DNA from: Symsagittifera roscoffensis
Lineage: Eukaryota; Xenacoelomorpha; Acoela; Convolutidae
Length of the DNA stretch: 64,000 bases
Direction: 5' to 3'
Assembly (NCBI RefSeq): GCF_963678635.1
Contig: NC_087063.1
Location: 35,996,540-36,060,539 of the forward strand
Each line of letters begins with the position of its first letter. The stretch's first letter is position 1. The position numbers and the translations under genes were made by a program. The notes under the pieces are model-generated. The model was not told the DNA's origin and searched no databases. It saw nothing but the letters and a program-made list of their open reading frames with translations. Positions 46,856 to 59,105 of this stretch are shown piece after piece.

Positions 46856-47457
46856 ATCAAAATGGATCACGTGATAATTCACAGAACAGAAATTCAAGTT
46901 ATAACAACAGATAAAGAAACTACTCTCAATCACAATTTAGGAATAACACACGTTATCAAAACTCACACCAAAATTATAGAAGTAATACACCTAAACATCA
47001 AAGGCAAATTAATCAAGTACAAACAACTGAAGAAACTCAACCAGACCCCTTGGTATTGATAATTACGAAAACACAGAATTGCAATTGAATCACATAAATT
47101 ACGAATCCACAGACAGTGAAAGTGACACAGACAATGCAATTTCAATTAACATGATACATGTTGAAAATGACCACGAACCTATTATATATGAACAACCAAA
47201 ACATTCCCATATCTATCAAAATCATGATCACTTCCTCTTAAATTACTAAACAAGACCTATAAACAGTAACATGACAATAGAAAAAATAGTAGAAAAAATA
47301 ACAACAGAAAAACCCACAGAAAGTTCAGGCAGAATTATCATTTAATAATATAATAAGCACTGAAAAACAAAACTTAGACTATTTCACAAAAACACCTTAC
47401 TTTAAAACAACATTCCAATTATCAAAATACACGGAAGAACATCAAAAGTTCTGAACA
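46856..47457 (+). pseudogene. Gypsy-type gag linker and protease region, copy 2
   Basis: Parallel to 45114-45700 with a few percent difference and an added stop near 47250. Beyond 47440 it continues into pol, so this copy is contiguous with the rest of the element. Confidence 0.7.
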
Positions 47458-49200
47458 ATGTTCAACTTTCAACACTCCCAGATAACACAAAAAAAATTTG
47501 AACAATTAGCTGACCTAATATTGAAATACCCAAAAGTTCTTGCAAGATCTAAACTTGATGTTGGAAAAGTAAATTCACCACTAAATTTACCACTTAAACT
47601 TGATGCAGTTTTCAAAAAACAACGAGCATGTAAAGTCCCAATTCACTTACAAGACAAAGTTAACCGATTACTGGACACACTAAAACAATATGAAATCTTT
47701 TCTCCAGTAAATAAAGAGTAACAGCCAAAAGGTAACATATTTAAAAACCCATTATCATTTTAGCAAAAGAGAATCATTGAAAATAGTTCTATATGCGAGA
47801 TAGCTCAATTCCTTCATTGATGAATCTAAATTTAATTGGCCTACTGAACCAATTCAAGTAATTCTCACAAAAATAAACGGTTAATATTTCACAACAGAAG
47901 ATATGAATAGTGCATATAAAAATATGCCGTTAGACAAACAATCACGATAAATAACGCAATTCGTTATTGGAAATCAGCAATACGAATTCAGTAGATTATT
48001 CTATGGAGTTTCCATAAGATCAACAGCATTCTCAGCATAATGAGTAAAATTTTCGACCACTCATACTCAATAAAATTGCAATCACATGTTTAGACAATGT
48101 TTTTAAGCAATCACAAACAAAAGACGAAATGTTCATATTCTTAGAAAAATATCTTCAGATATTACTACACAAAAACATGAAAGCAGCCCCGGATAAATCA
48201 CATTTTTTTTTCCAATACATGTAAACTTTCTTGGATATATTATAGAAAGAAAAACTACAACTCCATTGAAATTTCACATAGATGCAATCCAAAAACTTCA
48301 ACCACCGTCCAATTAGAAGAAATTACAAGAATTTCTTGGAAAGTTAAACTTCCTATGTAAATACTTATATAAAATGCAGTTATACTTAAAACCATTCCTT
48401 AGACAACAGAACAATTTTGAAGGGACAACAGAACATCAAACACGATTTGAAGAAATCAAAATTCTTCTCACTGAACAAATATCAAATACTATTCCAGATC
48501 CCCATCAACCATTTTATGCCATGTGTGAGGCATCGGTGCAGCATTATTACAATCTTATAACGGAACAAATAAAATGAACTCATCTCAGCAAATTTTAGAC
48601 TTTTGACACAAGCTGAACTCAGACTCTCTCTAAGCTTATGAGAGAATGCACTGACATAATATATACACATACAGAACATGAAATTTCGATACTTGGATCA
48701 AAGCATTCAACAGTTTTATTTTCAGGTCATAAACCCATAATTTTCCTTTTTACACAAAAATCAAAGCCAAACCTTAGAACTTATAGATTTCAACTAATTT
48801 TAATGAAGTTCCCAAACTTACACATAGTTTGGACAGCAGAAAAAAATCTTGCACTACCCGACTTTCTAAGTAGAAGTACACCACCTGAATTAATAACAAG
48901 GAAAACAACAGTCGAAATACCACTAAACATTAATTTTTTCCTTGCAAAAAATGAAACTTCACCAAGATTACAATGCAAATATGCAGTAAAAACTGACATA
49001 GACCAATCACAAATTAATAATCTACAACATTTTCCACTATATTTAGTATTTAGATTGTCAAAACAATCACTACGAAGTAGATCTACTAGGAAAATTTACA
49101 TTTAAACCGATACCATATTCATCATGGATTAGAAGCAACACACAGCAAAACCAATTGAACAAAACCATACAAAACAGATCTATTCCCTTTAATAGAAAAA
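47458..49200 (+). pseudogene. Gypsy-type pol: reverse transcriptase and RNase H, broken
   Basis: An 87-codon frame (47458-47721) gives the RT lead-in (LPLKLDAVFKKQRACKVPIH). Damaged RT follows: EDMNSAYKNMPLDKQSR near 47905-47950 and QFVIGNQQYEFSRLFYG near 47960-48010. The active site appears as CLDNVF near 48087-48104, where YLDD is expected, so the second catalytic Asp is Asn. RNase H follows: MCEAS near 48520 (Asp replaced by Glu), then 48638-49105 with RECTDIIYTHTEHEISILG, SGHKPI (a usual Asp replaced by Gly) and LALPDFLSRS. Several stops and frameshifts occur. This is a Ty3/gypsy domain order. Confidence 0.8.
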
Positions 49201-51103
49201 GAAAACCTAACTGATAGTATAAATTTATTGGGCATAGAAAATAATGACCCAAAATATACAATAAACCAAATTTTTAACCTCCATGACCCTCTAGATACAA
49301 AAGCTTTATCAAAAATAGAAAATGAAAACATTTTCCTCCCAATAACAGAAAAATAACACTCGAATTATTACAGAAACATCAAAACCTTGACCCAGTTATT
49401 ATACAATTAAAATCTTGGCACAAATATAAAACCAGACACTTAAAGACAATATCACTATTCTAGAAAAAAAACTTTTCTTAGATATTTCAGAAAATTAAAT
49501 AATACCTCTATCAACGAGAATACAGATTTTTTAGAAGACCAAATATCTGATCTCAAAGTACACTGTCTACCTTTAAGTATGATGCTTATAGCTTTTCATA
49601 CTTCCCTCTCATTACACACTAAAGGACACTCAGGATCAGTGAGAACATACTCCAACTTAATACAAACTTTTTACTTTCCAAATGCACCAATTTTAAATAA
49701 AGTTTTATGCAATGATTGCATAACGTGCCAATTAAGCAAACCATATCCAAACCAAAAACAAATTGCAGAAAAACAAGATTTTAAAGAACAAAGTCTATAC
49801 TTCAATCACAGAATTTCATTTGATACAAAAGGACCAATACCACCATCCTCAAAAGGAAACTCATAAATAATGGTCATATTCGACGCATTTACACACTACG
49901 TAGCACTTAACCCCAGTACCCCATTGTAATGCTTATTATGCATATACAACACTTTATGAACACTGGATAGCAAAATTCAGATTACCCGAAATCCTTGTTA
50001 CAGACAATGGCACTGATTTTATAAACAACGAAATTATCACACTATGCCACTTATTAAATATTAAACACAAAATACGTACATCTCATGCACCTTGGACTAA
50101 TAGATAAGTCGAAGGTATGAACCGTTCATTATAAGAATATCTCAGATGTAGCATTAACGGAAATGACACACAATATACCGAATTGTCAACAGATGTAAAA
50201 CTATTCCCCTTATCTTATATTTCACAAATCACAACAACTTTAGGACTGTCAACCTATGAAATGGTTTTCAATCAAAAACCACGAAAACCGATAATGTTCA
50301 CAGCAAATTCTTCAAAAAATACACAATTATTTTGTCAACCCACTACAGAATCAATATGTTATAATCTGCCACTACATACCCACGATGAAGATCACTTTCA
50401 TCATCCACAAATTTTGAAATTAGCTTCCGGTACACACATCGAATGGGTTGTGAACAGAGATAAAAAACGAAAAAGAAATTTATCAAAAAGTTAAAAAATT
50501 TTTTTATTAAAAAGACAAAAAATTATTTCACAAAGTAATTCTTGATTCACACCGGCCACAAGTTTTAAAATCGGAACATACATTTTAATTCCAAATTTTA
50601 CGACACAAAAAGAATTTCTAAGAAATTACAACTACTACGACAAGGACCATACCAAATAATTGATAAATCCACTGATGTAACATACAAACTTATAGACCTA
50701 AGCAAAAAAAACTGTTTAACAACGAAACAACCTTTTATCTTATAAGCCGACAGAGTACGCTCTTCGCGAACTGACTCAATTATACTCCTTTACAGGACTC
50801 AAAATTATTCAAAATAACTCCGATCACAAACAAAATCAAAGCACTAATATGAATTCTATCCAAAAACCATTAGAACAAAAAATTAAAAGAGAACTTAACA
50901 AACAAACATCTAAAAATTTTGATCACAAAAACATAACTGAAACAGAAAAAAAAAATCGAAAATTAGAAGAAAAACTCTACCAAAAGTACAAAAAGAAAAA
51001 ACTCCGAAATCAAAGACTTCGAAATCTGCCACGAACAGATTATAAAACATTCTTTTCACAATCTAAAATATTAAATAAAGTTGAATATCAGAAACCATTT
51101 TAA
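49201..51103 (+). pseudogene. Gypsy-type integrase and pol C-terminus, broken
   Basis: 49579-49866 holds the zinc-binding domain (TKGHSGSVRTYSN, later LCNDCITCQLSKP) and the first catalytic Asp region HRISFDTKGPI. The second Asp lies in TDNGTDFINNE (near 50000-50030). The Glu region reads EGMNRSL near 50110-50130 after a stop in place of a conserved residue. 50183-50494 continues the C-terminal half (STYEMVFNQKPRKP). 50849-51103 is a Lys/Asn-rich tail ending with NKVEYQKPF. Stops are frequent. The order RT-RNaseH-IN confirms the Ty3/gypsy class. Confidence 0.8.
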
Positions 51104-52073
51104 CATTAATTAGCATTTTCTTCTCTTGAAAGATCTATTAAATGCCCGCACATTTTCTCCAAATTCATGCTGAAAAGCACTTGAACAAACTAGTTCAAAT
51201 TCAACCAATCAGAACCTTTCCAAATCATCACCTCATTTTTGACTTCTTTAGCCGACAAACAATCACCTTCAAGCGTATCTCTAACTATAACTAAAAGACC
51301 TAACTCTAGGTCAGAAATAAGCAAACCGCTAAAAATTGACACCTGAAATAAACAAAGTCTCAATATTAGAACCTTCAAGTAGAACAAAGATCAACAATAT
51401 TGTCCCATCTTAGACCTCAAAACTCCCTCAAGCAAAAATAGCTTAAAGAACAAAATGGACATAATTTTTTAGCCTAAAGTACGAATATATCTTAGATACC
51501 CCAATCATCCAATAAATAACAACAAAATTAGGAAGACCGTTAAAAGAGCCCTCAAAACTTTCCTTCACCAAAAATTGCCGAAACCCAACCCATTTGTCAA
51601 AAAGCCAATAAATGATCCGACCACACTTGAATTTAGCCTCAAAAATAAAAAGTAATTCGACGAAACGAATCATTTCTTTAAATGCTTCTTTCACGAACAG
51701 TCAGCCATTTTCAAAAAATTCTTTCAATTTTTTTTCAATAGTTTCAATTTTTTTCGAACTTCGTATAATCTTAATATCCGATACCCTAGAAATATTCATC
51801 CTCCTCCTGATAATTTTTTGCAAGTTTTTCCTAATTTTTTAATCTGTAGTCCAAACCTATGTTAGTTTTTCCAAAATCCTTGACCACCTCCTCAGGTACG
51901 ATATTTCAATAACTATCTAAATTTTCCAACATCTATTCAGTAGGACAGATGTTTTCCTTCTTTTTATAATATTTCCACAATTCTGACATCCCTCATAATG
52001 ACAATGTGCAAATTTATAAAAAAGGCTATCAAAACTTTTGCATTAGCAGCGATACTTTTAATCCTTTTCATCG
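51104..52073 (+). other. Non-coding segment between pol and ORF3
   Basis: No plus-strand coding pattern was recognised. Antisense open stretches at 51190-51387 and 51443-51694 look like chance. It may include old insertions. Confidence 0.35.
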
Positions 52074-53258
52074 ATGATTATTACAATAAACATGAAATTT
52101 CTTCGTAAACAAATAATTTTCAAAATTATTCCAAATTTGCTAATCAACAACCCCCACCCCAGTCCCCACCAGCAACATCCCAAGAACCTCCAACAACACC
52201 AACAAATAGTCAAACAAACAATCCCCAATCATCAACACGCATTTCTTTTCAAGACAATCCATATACATTTGAAGAAAGACACGTACGATTGTCCGATTCA
52301 CTAGAACCAGTAATTCAACAAGCATTTCTAAGCAATCCACAATACGAACCATTTGGTAAAATACACTCCCTCTCCAACAAGATCTTAATAGAGCAAGTCA
52401 GCAAAGTCAAAATCAAAACACGCTCGAAATAAACAGACAAATTATACATTCAAGACGAAATAGAAATTTGCAAACCCCCAGAGTTCAAATTAACATACCT
52501 CATTCGCCAATAGCAGATCCTATAGACCTCTCTAGTAGTACAAATCAAAGTACTCCCCAAACCCCATCACAACAAAACACATCAAACATCCCATCAGATT
52601 GTTTAGATTCAACATCTACATCTGAACAAATCCGAGAAAATCCTTTTGATCCCCAGCTACTACAAAACATCTCCCATATTGGATAAAACAAGTTATAACT
52701 CAAAGTGAACCAAATTTAGTGAACGATCCGTAGACGTTTCATCTGACACAACTTTGTCACTACCAGAAACACTTTCACTCCCTTCAACCCCTTCCTTCAG
52801 TCAAATCTCACAAACACCATTTCCTCCAAATTTTCCTACAAATCTCGATGCTAGATATAGAGAAAACTCAACCAATAATATACACCTACGATTAGACTGG
52901 AATGCATTCGTAGCACCCCTCCATTATTTGGTCAACATATGAAAGTAACAGATTACACAACTGGGTACTAAACAGATTTCAATACCGACAAAATATCCAC
53001 AAAGATATACAAGAACATAACATACAAAAACTTACACAGGATAACCTGACATTGAAATTTGAAATCACAGTAAAACTAAAAAATGTAACTCACCATCCCT
53101 TACCCCGAGTGCCTCCAAATATAACAGCTCAATCTTTACCTCCCTCATTTATAACCACAGAAATCATCTACAAATACGATAGAAACATAAAAAAGACAAT
53201 TGGATATATAATTTTTTATAATCCATACTCAGGACTATCATACACATGTATCTTCTAA
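52074..53258 (+). pseudogene. Gypsy-type accessory ORF between pol and envelope, broken
   Basis: Fragments in several frames read as one Pro/Ser/Thr/Asn-rich protein. They are about 52130-52430 (NPQSSTRISFQDNPYTFEER), 52468-52686 (DLSSSTNQSTPQTPSQQN), 52754-52942 and 53052-53258 (KFEITVKLKNVTHHPL). The first part looks disordered; the last third is more ordered. I recognise no known family. It overlaps the next ATG (53246) by 13 bases, as in compact retroelements. It may be an extra structural or regulatory protein of the element. Confidence 0.4.
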
Positions 53259-54131
53259 AAATACTAATTTTCCAGACCCTTCTCTTTCTTAATTTCTCAG
53301 ATCCCGATCATAACAATCCTTTCCCCCGAAAAGGACCTCAGGATTTACTAGTCACACACTATGACTGTGAGGAAAAGGAACAAAAAACATTACATAAATT
53401 TGCAATAAATCAAGTCACTCAATGCGAATCCAAACCACAAGCTATAGAAACAACAAACATAATAGCTACACTTTACTCAAAAGCACGAGCCACAACACTG
53501 TTAGGATAAAATTTACAGCGACATTTTCCGAAAAGAAAGTACATATTCTCAAGTCTCAAACGGAAATAAAAATAGACTAGAACATGAATCCTTCTATCAA
53601 AGTAATACTGAAAGACTTTTATATATCAGCCCTGATGATTGTAAAAACGAACTTAGCCGATTAAAAATTACATCAAACATAGGGAGAAACAGAAAATTAA
53701 TCATACATCCCCATGCAACACATTACTCAACCAGTGACGAGAAGTCATACATCCCAGTAAACCTCCTAAAAATCACAGAAAACTTTGGTGGAAAAATAAA
53801 ACCACAAGACAAAGACAGTACACGTTTACAAGAACTATCACCTATGAATAACCCTAATTTTGGCGCAATTCATTATGACCTATACCTAGACATGAAACTA
53901 GACTTTACAATAAAAAGAATTTTTCAAGAAATGTCTTTACCAGAACTTGAAACACTACATCAATCATGCGAACTTGAAAGAACACAAATCCTACAATCAC
54001 TCGCACTAGCAGTAATCAAAATCCCTAATGCAGGATATTTTTTATCATCTTTCCATCGCTCAACTTCCTACCCAGCCAACCTTCAAAGCTACCTCCCAAT
54101 CATACCACTTTTTGTTTTTCCCCCCACCTGA
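53246..54131 (+). pseudogene. Envelope-like glycoprotein, N-terminal half, broken
   Basis: ATG at 53246 starts a hydrophobic leader (MYLLKILIFQTLLFLNF) that looks like a signal peptide. A region with YDCEEKEQ and FAINQVTQCES follows, with cysteines and a beta-rich look. After a stop at about 53507 the reading shifts. Near 53940-54045 it encodes LHQSCELERTQILQSLALAV and NAGYF, a pattern I associate with glycoproteins of chuvirus-like negative-strand viruses and the retroelements that acquired them. That link is from recall of the family, not from a search. Recognisable homology ends near 54050. In function it would mediate membrane fusion; this copy is broken and incomplete. Confidence 0.5.
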
Positions 54132-54139
54132 ATCACCTC

Positions 54140-54859
54140 ATGATAACACTTCATCCGGCATGGATTCAGATACTAATTGAAACACCACTATATAATACTA
54201 TTTCACAATTTAATAACTCCGATCTCGAGACCCTCGACAAATTTGACAACTCAGAACCCAGCCCATCTACATTTTCCCAACCCCCCTTTCAACCTCTCCA
54301 CTCCCGATTAAAATTTGAACCTCCTTCCACTCCCTCTGCTATTTCCAATGTAACACCCATATATTCCCCCTTGACCAGTGAACCGTCCGACAACAACAGC
54401 TCTGTAAACACACAAAAATCTCACGAGCTTGACAATTTCATCGCACTTCAACAACAATTACAGCAACCTCAAACACTAACCATTCACCAACTTTCACAAT
54501 CAATAATATCATCAAACCCAGAAACCCTAACACCCTTTGCAAATTACACCCCTTCGCAAGGCCCAACTTCCCCTTCAAATCCGTCCTCATCTAGTACTAA
54601 CCGAGCCCATCGAACCTTCAAAAGAAAATTCCCCAATACTCCTTTTCCCTCTCACCCAGGAACAGCCACAACATTTGTTAATCACCCACTCCACACTAAA
54701 ACTAAAGATTTTCTTAAAATATGTTTACCCTTTTTCCCCGATACACCTACCTTCATTCAGACCCTAATGACGAACACCCTAATTATGTTAATGAGCACGT
54801 ATTATACCCAACATTTTCATGAACACCATTTTATCACTTCACTAATCCACTATCACTAA
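54140..54859 (+). other. Uninterrupted 239-codon Pro/Ser/Thr/Gln-rich ORF inside the envelope region
   Basis: ATG at 54140, no stop for 239 codons. Low-complexity parts include EPSPSTFSQPPFQPLHS and TSPSNPSSSSTNRAHRTFKR (a basic patch). It lies between the two recognisable envelope halves, where that protein should continue, so it looks like foreign sequence inserted into or rearranged within the envelope gene. Style and composition resemble the accessory ORF at 52074-53258. No family was recognised. The composition (low G, so few stop codons) partly explains its openness. Confidence 0.3.
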
Positions 54860-55501
54860 CATTATATAACACCCCATATGCAGCAATCAACTCTACTTTT
54901 TAACAACAGCACTCACTCCAAAACATTTTTCACAAATAGGAGATAAACAGTCACTTATCAGATTCACCGCACCCAGAAGTAACGAATACTTTATCGATCA
55001 CTACGACCATAACATCATAAGACCCAACGAAGACATCTTTCTAAGCGACGACGAATTTGCTAACCCACAAATAACATAAAAATACTTCATTAAAACACCA
55101 TACGTTCTCACCCTCAATACTTTAGATAAAAAAATACGACCACGTCATTTCAGCAGTACTTCGTGATTTTTAAGCTTATTATTCATATTTTATCAAATTC
55201 AACAACTTCTCACTAACCTTTCATTTCCTCACACCCAAAGAACGTGATTTGCACTGTTCACACGACATCATGTTACGAACTAAACAGACACACACTTATA
55301 CTTACTATAAATTCATCCAACATCATTACACTCATAATACACCAGCACGACAAATTCACCACAGGTATCAATACATTATCTCCAAATATACCTCACCATT
55401 CTTTCTTAACATCACTTATTGTATTAAAGATACTAACCTACAAGGTATCCTCCGCAATTATGATCCCATTATCCAGATGTATATATATTCTGTCTTTTAA
55501 C
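54860..55501 (+). other. Damaged sequence between envelope halves
   Basis: Short frames only (for example SNEYFIDHYDHNIIRPNED near 54975-55030, and open stretches at 55244-55567). None was assigned. It probably includes decayed parts of the insertion and of the envelope-like gene. Confidence 0.3.
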
Positions 55502-55805
55502 CATAACCTTCAATGCAGACGAATCCCACCCACTAATCGTCCCACACGAATTCCTACAGCCCGTTGAGATCCCGGTCCTAGAATTCATCCATAACACCAA
55601 ATATAACCATAAACTTTATAACCTCATTCAAAATACACCTCATGAACTCTCACCTAGCACTGAAGAGCACAACATCATTAAAGCACTCGAATGGCTTTGG
55701 CCTCTTCTCCAAACTAAATACATCATCCAATTGATAGCTAAATTACTAACATCATCAGAGATCATCCACGACGTTTTTCCCCATGGTTTCTTCACAGATG
55801 AATAG
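55502..55805 (+). pseudogene. Envelope-like glycoprotein, C-terminal part
   Basis: About 100 open codons ending with a stop at 55803-55805. It includes HPLIVPHEFLQPVEIPVLEF and EEHNIIKALEWLWPLLQT, the latter followed by a hydrophobic stretch IIQLIAKLLTSS. The pattern fits the membrane-proximal part of the same glycoprotein family as 53246-54131. Identification is by recall of the family, and the link to the N-terminal part is by position and strand. Confidence 0.45.
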
Positions 55806-56615
55806 GTAAAATGAATTAAGTAATTTACTAACAAATTAGAACAAAAATTAATCATTCTTTATAAATGTTTTCTCTTTTTCTATTGTCTTCACAGGCATGA
55901 TCATCAATCATCTACAAAAAGAAAAAATAAAAAAAAATAGAAAAAATTTAAATAAATTTCTCCTAACCAATTTCAATAAATGAAACAGGAAAATTTACCC
56001 CAAAACAGCAATAAATTGATATCTAAATTTTTTCCCATATGCAGTAAAATTCTTACAATGAAAACAATTTGATAATTTCAACCTAACAAATAACGCAGTA
56101 AAATTAATAATTTCAAAGTAGTAAATTAATCAAAGTTGGCTATAAAGTTACAGCAGTACTAACATTTAAAAGACGCTTCTTTGTAGTTTTAAACAGTCAC
56201 CCGCCCACAATTCTATCCACAATCGTACATCTCGCCCACGAAGAATTGTTTAAAGTACTGACTTCAGGTTTTAACTTTCACTGATAACAACTCTAACCAG
56301 CTATAACACATTTCAAACTTTCCTTTAACCCGGTTAGAAAGGAATTATATTATAATCCAAACTAACCAACGCAAGCTTACTAAACACCACAAACCCCAAC
56401 CTAACAGCTTGACTAAGAAAAGAAAACACACGGTACCTTAACTGGATTAACACCAGCTTAAAACTGAATAATTTATTCTTTTGAAGACTACTTCCAAGTC
56501 TGAACACAAAAGAACAAAACACAAAAAAATTAAAAAACAAACGTAAAACAAAAGATTTGAATTTTTAAGAGAAAGACACAACCAGGACAAAAAAAAGGAA
56601 AAAACCAGTAATAAA
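55806..56615 (+). other. Gypsy-type 3' non-coding region
   Basis: A-rich sequence after the envelope-like frame. No convincing frame, polypurine tract or LTR boundary was identified. Confidence 0.35.
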
Positions 56616-58495
56616 AAAGGCACGAAAGGTTGAACACAAGAAGGACCCTCCAAAAAAGAGAGCATGAAATTATACTCCCACTCCTGGCCTAACCCACCAG
56701 AGAGGACGCCCTGAGCATGCTCTATAGCCGGCCTAACCCACCGTGCTACACCCACGCTTTGTGACCACACTCTAAATTTTGACGAGAATTACTCAAGTGT
56801 GAGTAGCTCTTAAAATTGACCGAAATAAACAATAACCCTTTTGCGATAAAAATTAATACAAAATCATAACCAAAAATAAAATTAACAAAGATTTGTATAT
56901 GAAATACTACAATGCAGTATACAGATAACATACAGCCCAAAGACGAGCAGTAAGGAACTTGACAATCCAATCACTCCAACTACGGAATGGCAAAACACAC
57001 CCGAGCTGCCTACAGTCACTACAATCAACGGATTTGAAGTACGACTTGGCATCGCAGCAAAGGAAACCCATTGCAACCGAACAATGGCCATCTCGATGTT
57101 GAAGTATACGTACAGATCCAAGTCACCAGACACTTCATCCAATGTCAAACGACATGCCACTCCCGAACGAGATTGGAACATTGCTATTCTGTAATCAAAC
57201 AAATCCACACTTATCACAACCGATCAGAAGTCATGATACGATCTCCCTAAACGATTGTGATAACAACCCTTCTTCCTAATCGTAAAAAAGGATATGCTCC
57301 CAACTTCGAAAGAAAGACACCATCATCCATCCTCCACTGCAATAGAATACTGAAAAACTAAAACTCTCTAAACCCCGGATGGGTGGAACCAGATCTAAAC
57401 TAGAATTTATTATTGGTTACTATTCTGATATTTTATCTCTATAAAGTATTGAATACTAACCAATCATACTCCATCAAACTAACAACCCACTTATTTGTAA
57501 GTGTTGAAACTACTTGCAGTTTCAACACCAGAACAATTTGAATTAATCTAAGAATACAGTTGTTCTCATTCTGGAACTAACTCGCATAAACCGGTGTACA
57601 CACCTAATCTATTGAGACTAGGAGATATAAGAGTAAAAGGCACAAAAGGTTGAACACAAGAAGGACCCTCCAAAAAAGAGAGCATGAAATTATACTCCCA
57701 CTCCTGGCCTAGAGATATAAGAGTAAAAGGCACGAAAGGTTGAACACAAGAAGGACCCTCCAAAAAAGAGAGCATGAAATTATACTCCCACTCCTGGCCT
57801 AACCCACCAGAGAGGACGCCCTGAGCATGCTCTATAGCCGGCCTAACCCACCGTGCTACACCCACGCTTTGTGACCACACTCTAAATTTTGACGAGAATT
57901 ACTCCAGTGTGAGTAGCTCTTAAAATTGACCGAAATAAATAATAATGCTTTTGCGATAAAAATTAATACAAAATCATAACTAAAAATAAAATTAACAAAG
58001 ATTTGTACATGAAATAATACAATGCAGTATACAGATAACATACAGCCCAAAGACGAGCAGTAAGGAACTTGACAACCCAATCACACTCCAACTACGGAAT
58101 GGCAAAACACACCCGAGCTGCCTACAGTCACTACACTCAACGGATTTGAAGTACGACTTGGCATCGCAGCAAAGGAAACCCATTGCAACCGAGCAATGGC
58201 CATCTCGATGTTGAAGTATACGTACAGATCCAAGTCACCAGACACTTCATCCAAGGTCAAACGACATGCCACTCCCGAACGAGATTGGAACATTGCTATT
58301 CTGTAATCAAACAAATCCACACTTATCACAACCGATCAGAAGTCATGATACGATCTCCCTAAACGATTGTGATAACAACCCTTCTTCCTAATCGTACAAA
58401 AGCATATGCTCCGAACTTCGAAAGAAAGACACCATCATCCATCCTCCACTGCAATAGAATACTGAAAAACTAAAACTCTCTAAACCCCGGATGGG
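56616..58495. repeat. Tandem duplication, ~1110-bp period, with nested short duplication
   Basis: 56616-57383 and 57726-58495 are near-identical direct copies (AGGCACGAAAGGTTGAACAC at the start, CCCCGGATGGG at the end). Between them is a partial copy of the LTR-like repeat (57384-57632) and a third short copy of the block start (57633-57712). A frame on the plus strand around 56958-57200 (TTEWQNTPELPTVTTINGF) is open in both copies, as is the antisense frame, but neither is recognised and a 2-bp indel separates the copies. Confidence 0.85.
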
Positions 58496-58880
58496 TGGAA
58501 CCAGATCTAAACTAGAATTTATTATTGGTTACTATTCTGATATTTTATCTCTATAAAGTATTGAATACTAACCAATCATACTCCATCAAACTAACAACCC
58601 ACTTATTTGTAAGTGTTGAAACTACTTGCAGTTTCAACACCAGAACAATTTGAATTAATCTAAGAATACAATTGTTCTCATTCTGGAACTAACTCGCATA
58701 AACCGGTGTACACACCTAATCTATTGAGACTAGGAGATATAAGAGTAATATTAAGATTGGTTTTAGACTAAGAAGTTGCACGAATCTATCCGGCCGAAAA
58801 TAAGATAGCGTGACGAGCAGACGGTGTACCTTATCTGAAATTACTCTATGAGTATAACCAAAAGGATATAACTCACCTGT
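58496..58880. repeat. LTR-like repeat, 3' copy
   Basis: Full match to 30700-31083, diverging after CTCACCTG at 58880. With the 5' copy it brackets the gypsy-type complex. A second partial copy lies at 57384-57632. Confidence 0.65.
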
Positions 58881-59105
58881 TTGAAATTGCAATAAGACGT
58901 ATTTCATTTAAGACAAAAATACGTCTTTTCTTAAAAATGGTCATTTTTTTGCGTTTATTTCTTGTTCTTGTTAGCCTTTCAAATTTTCCGCTTTATTTCT
59001 GTGGCATCTCGATTTTCTCTTGGATAAAGTGGAAAAAGCGTAAAATAATGTGTTTGTTTTATTAGTGGATTTCAGTTAAATATTTAATTAAGTTTCAATG
59101 AACGT

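Noticed and set aside
56705..56765. Antisense A-box-like GTAGCACGGTGGGTTAG
   Set aside because: No matching B box; probably chance within the duplicated block.
56447..58329. Antisense frames repeated in both tandem blocks
   Set aside because: Their repetition reflects the DNA duplication; no recognised motif and the frames are shifted by indels between copies.
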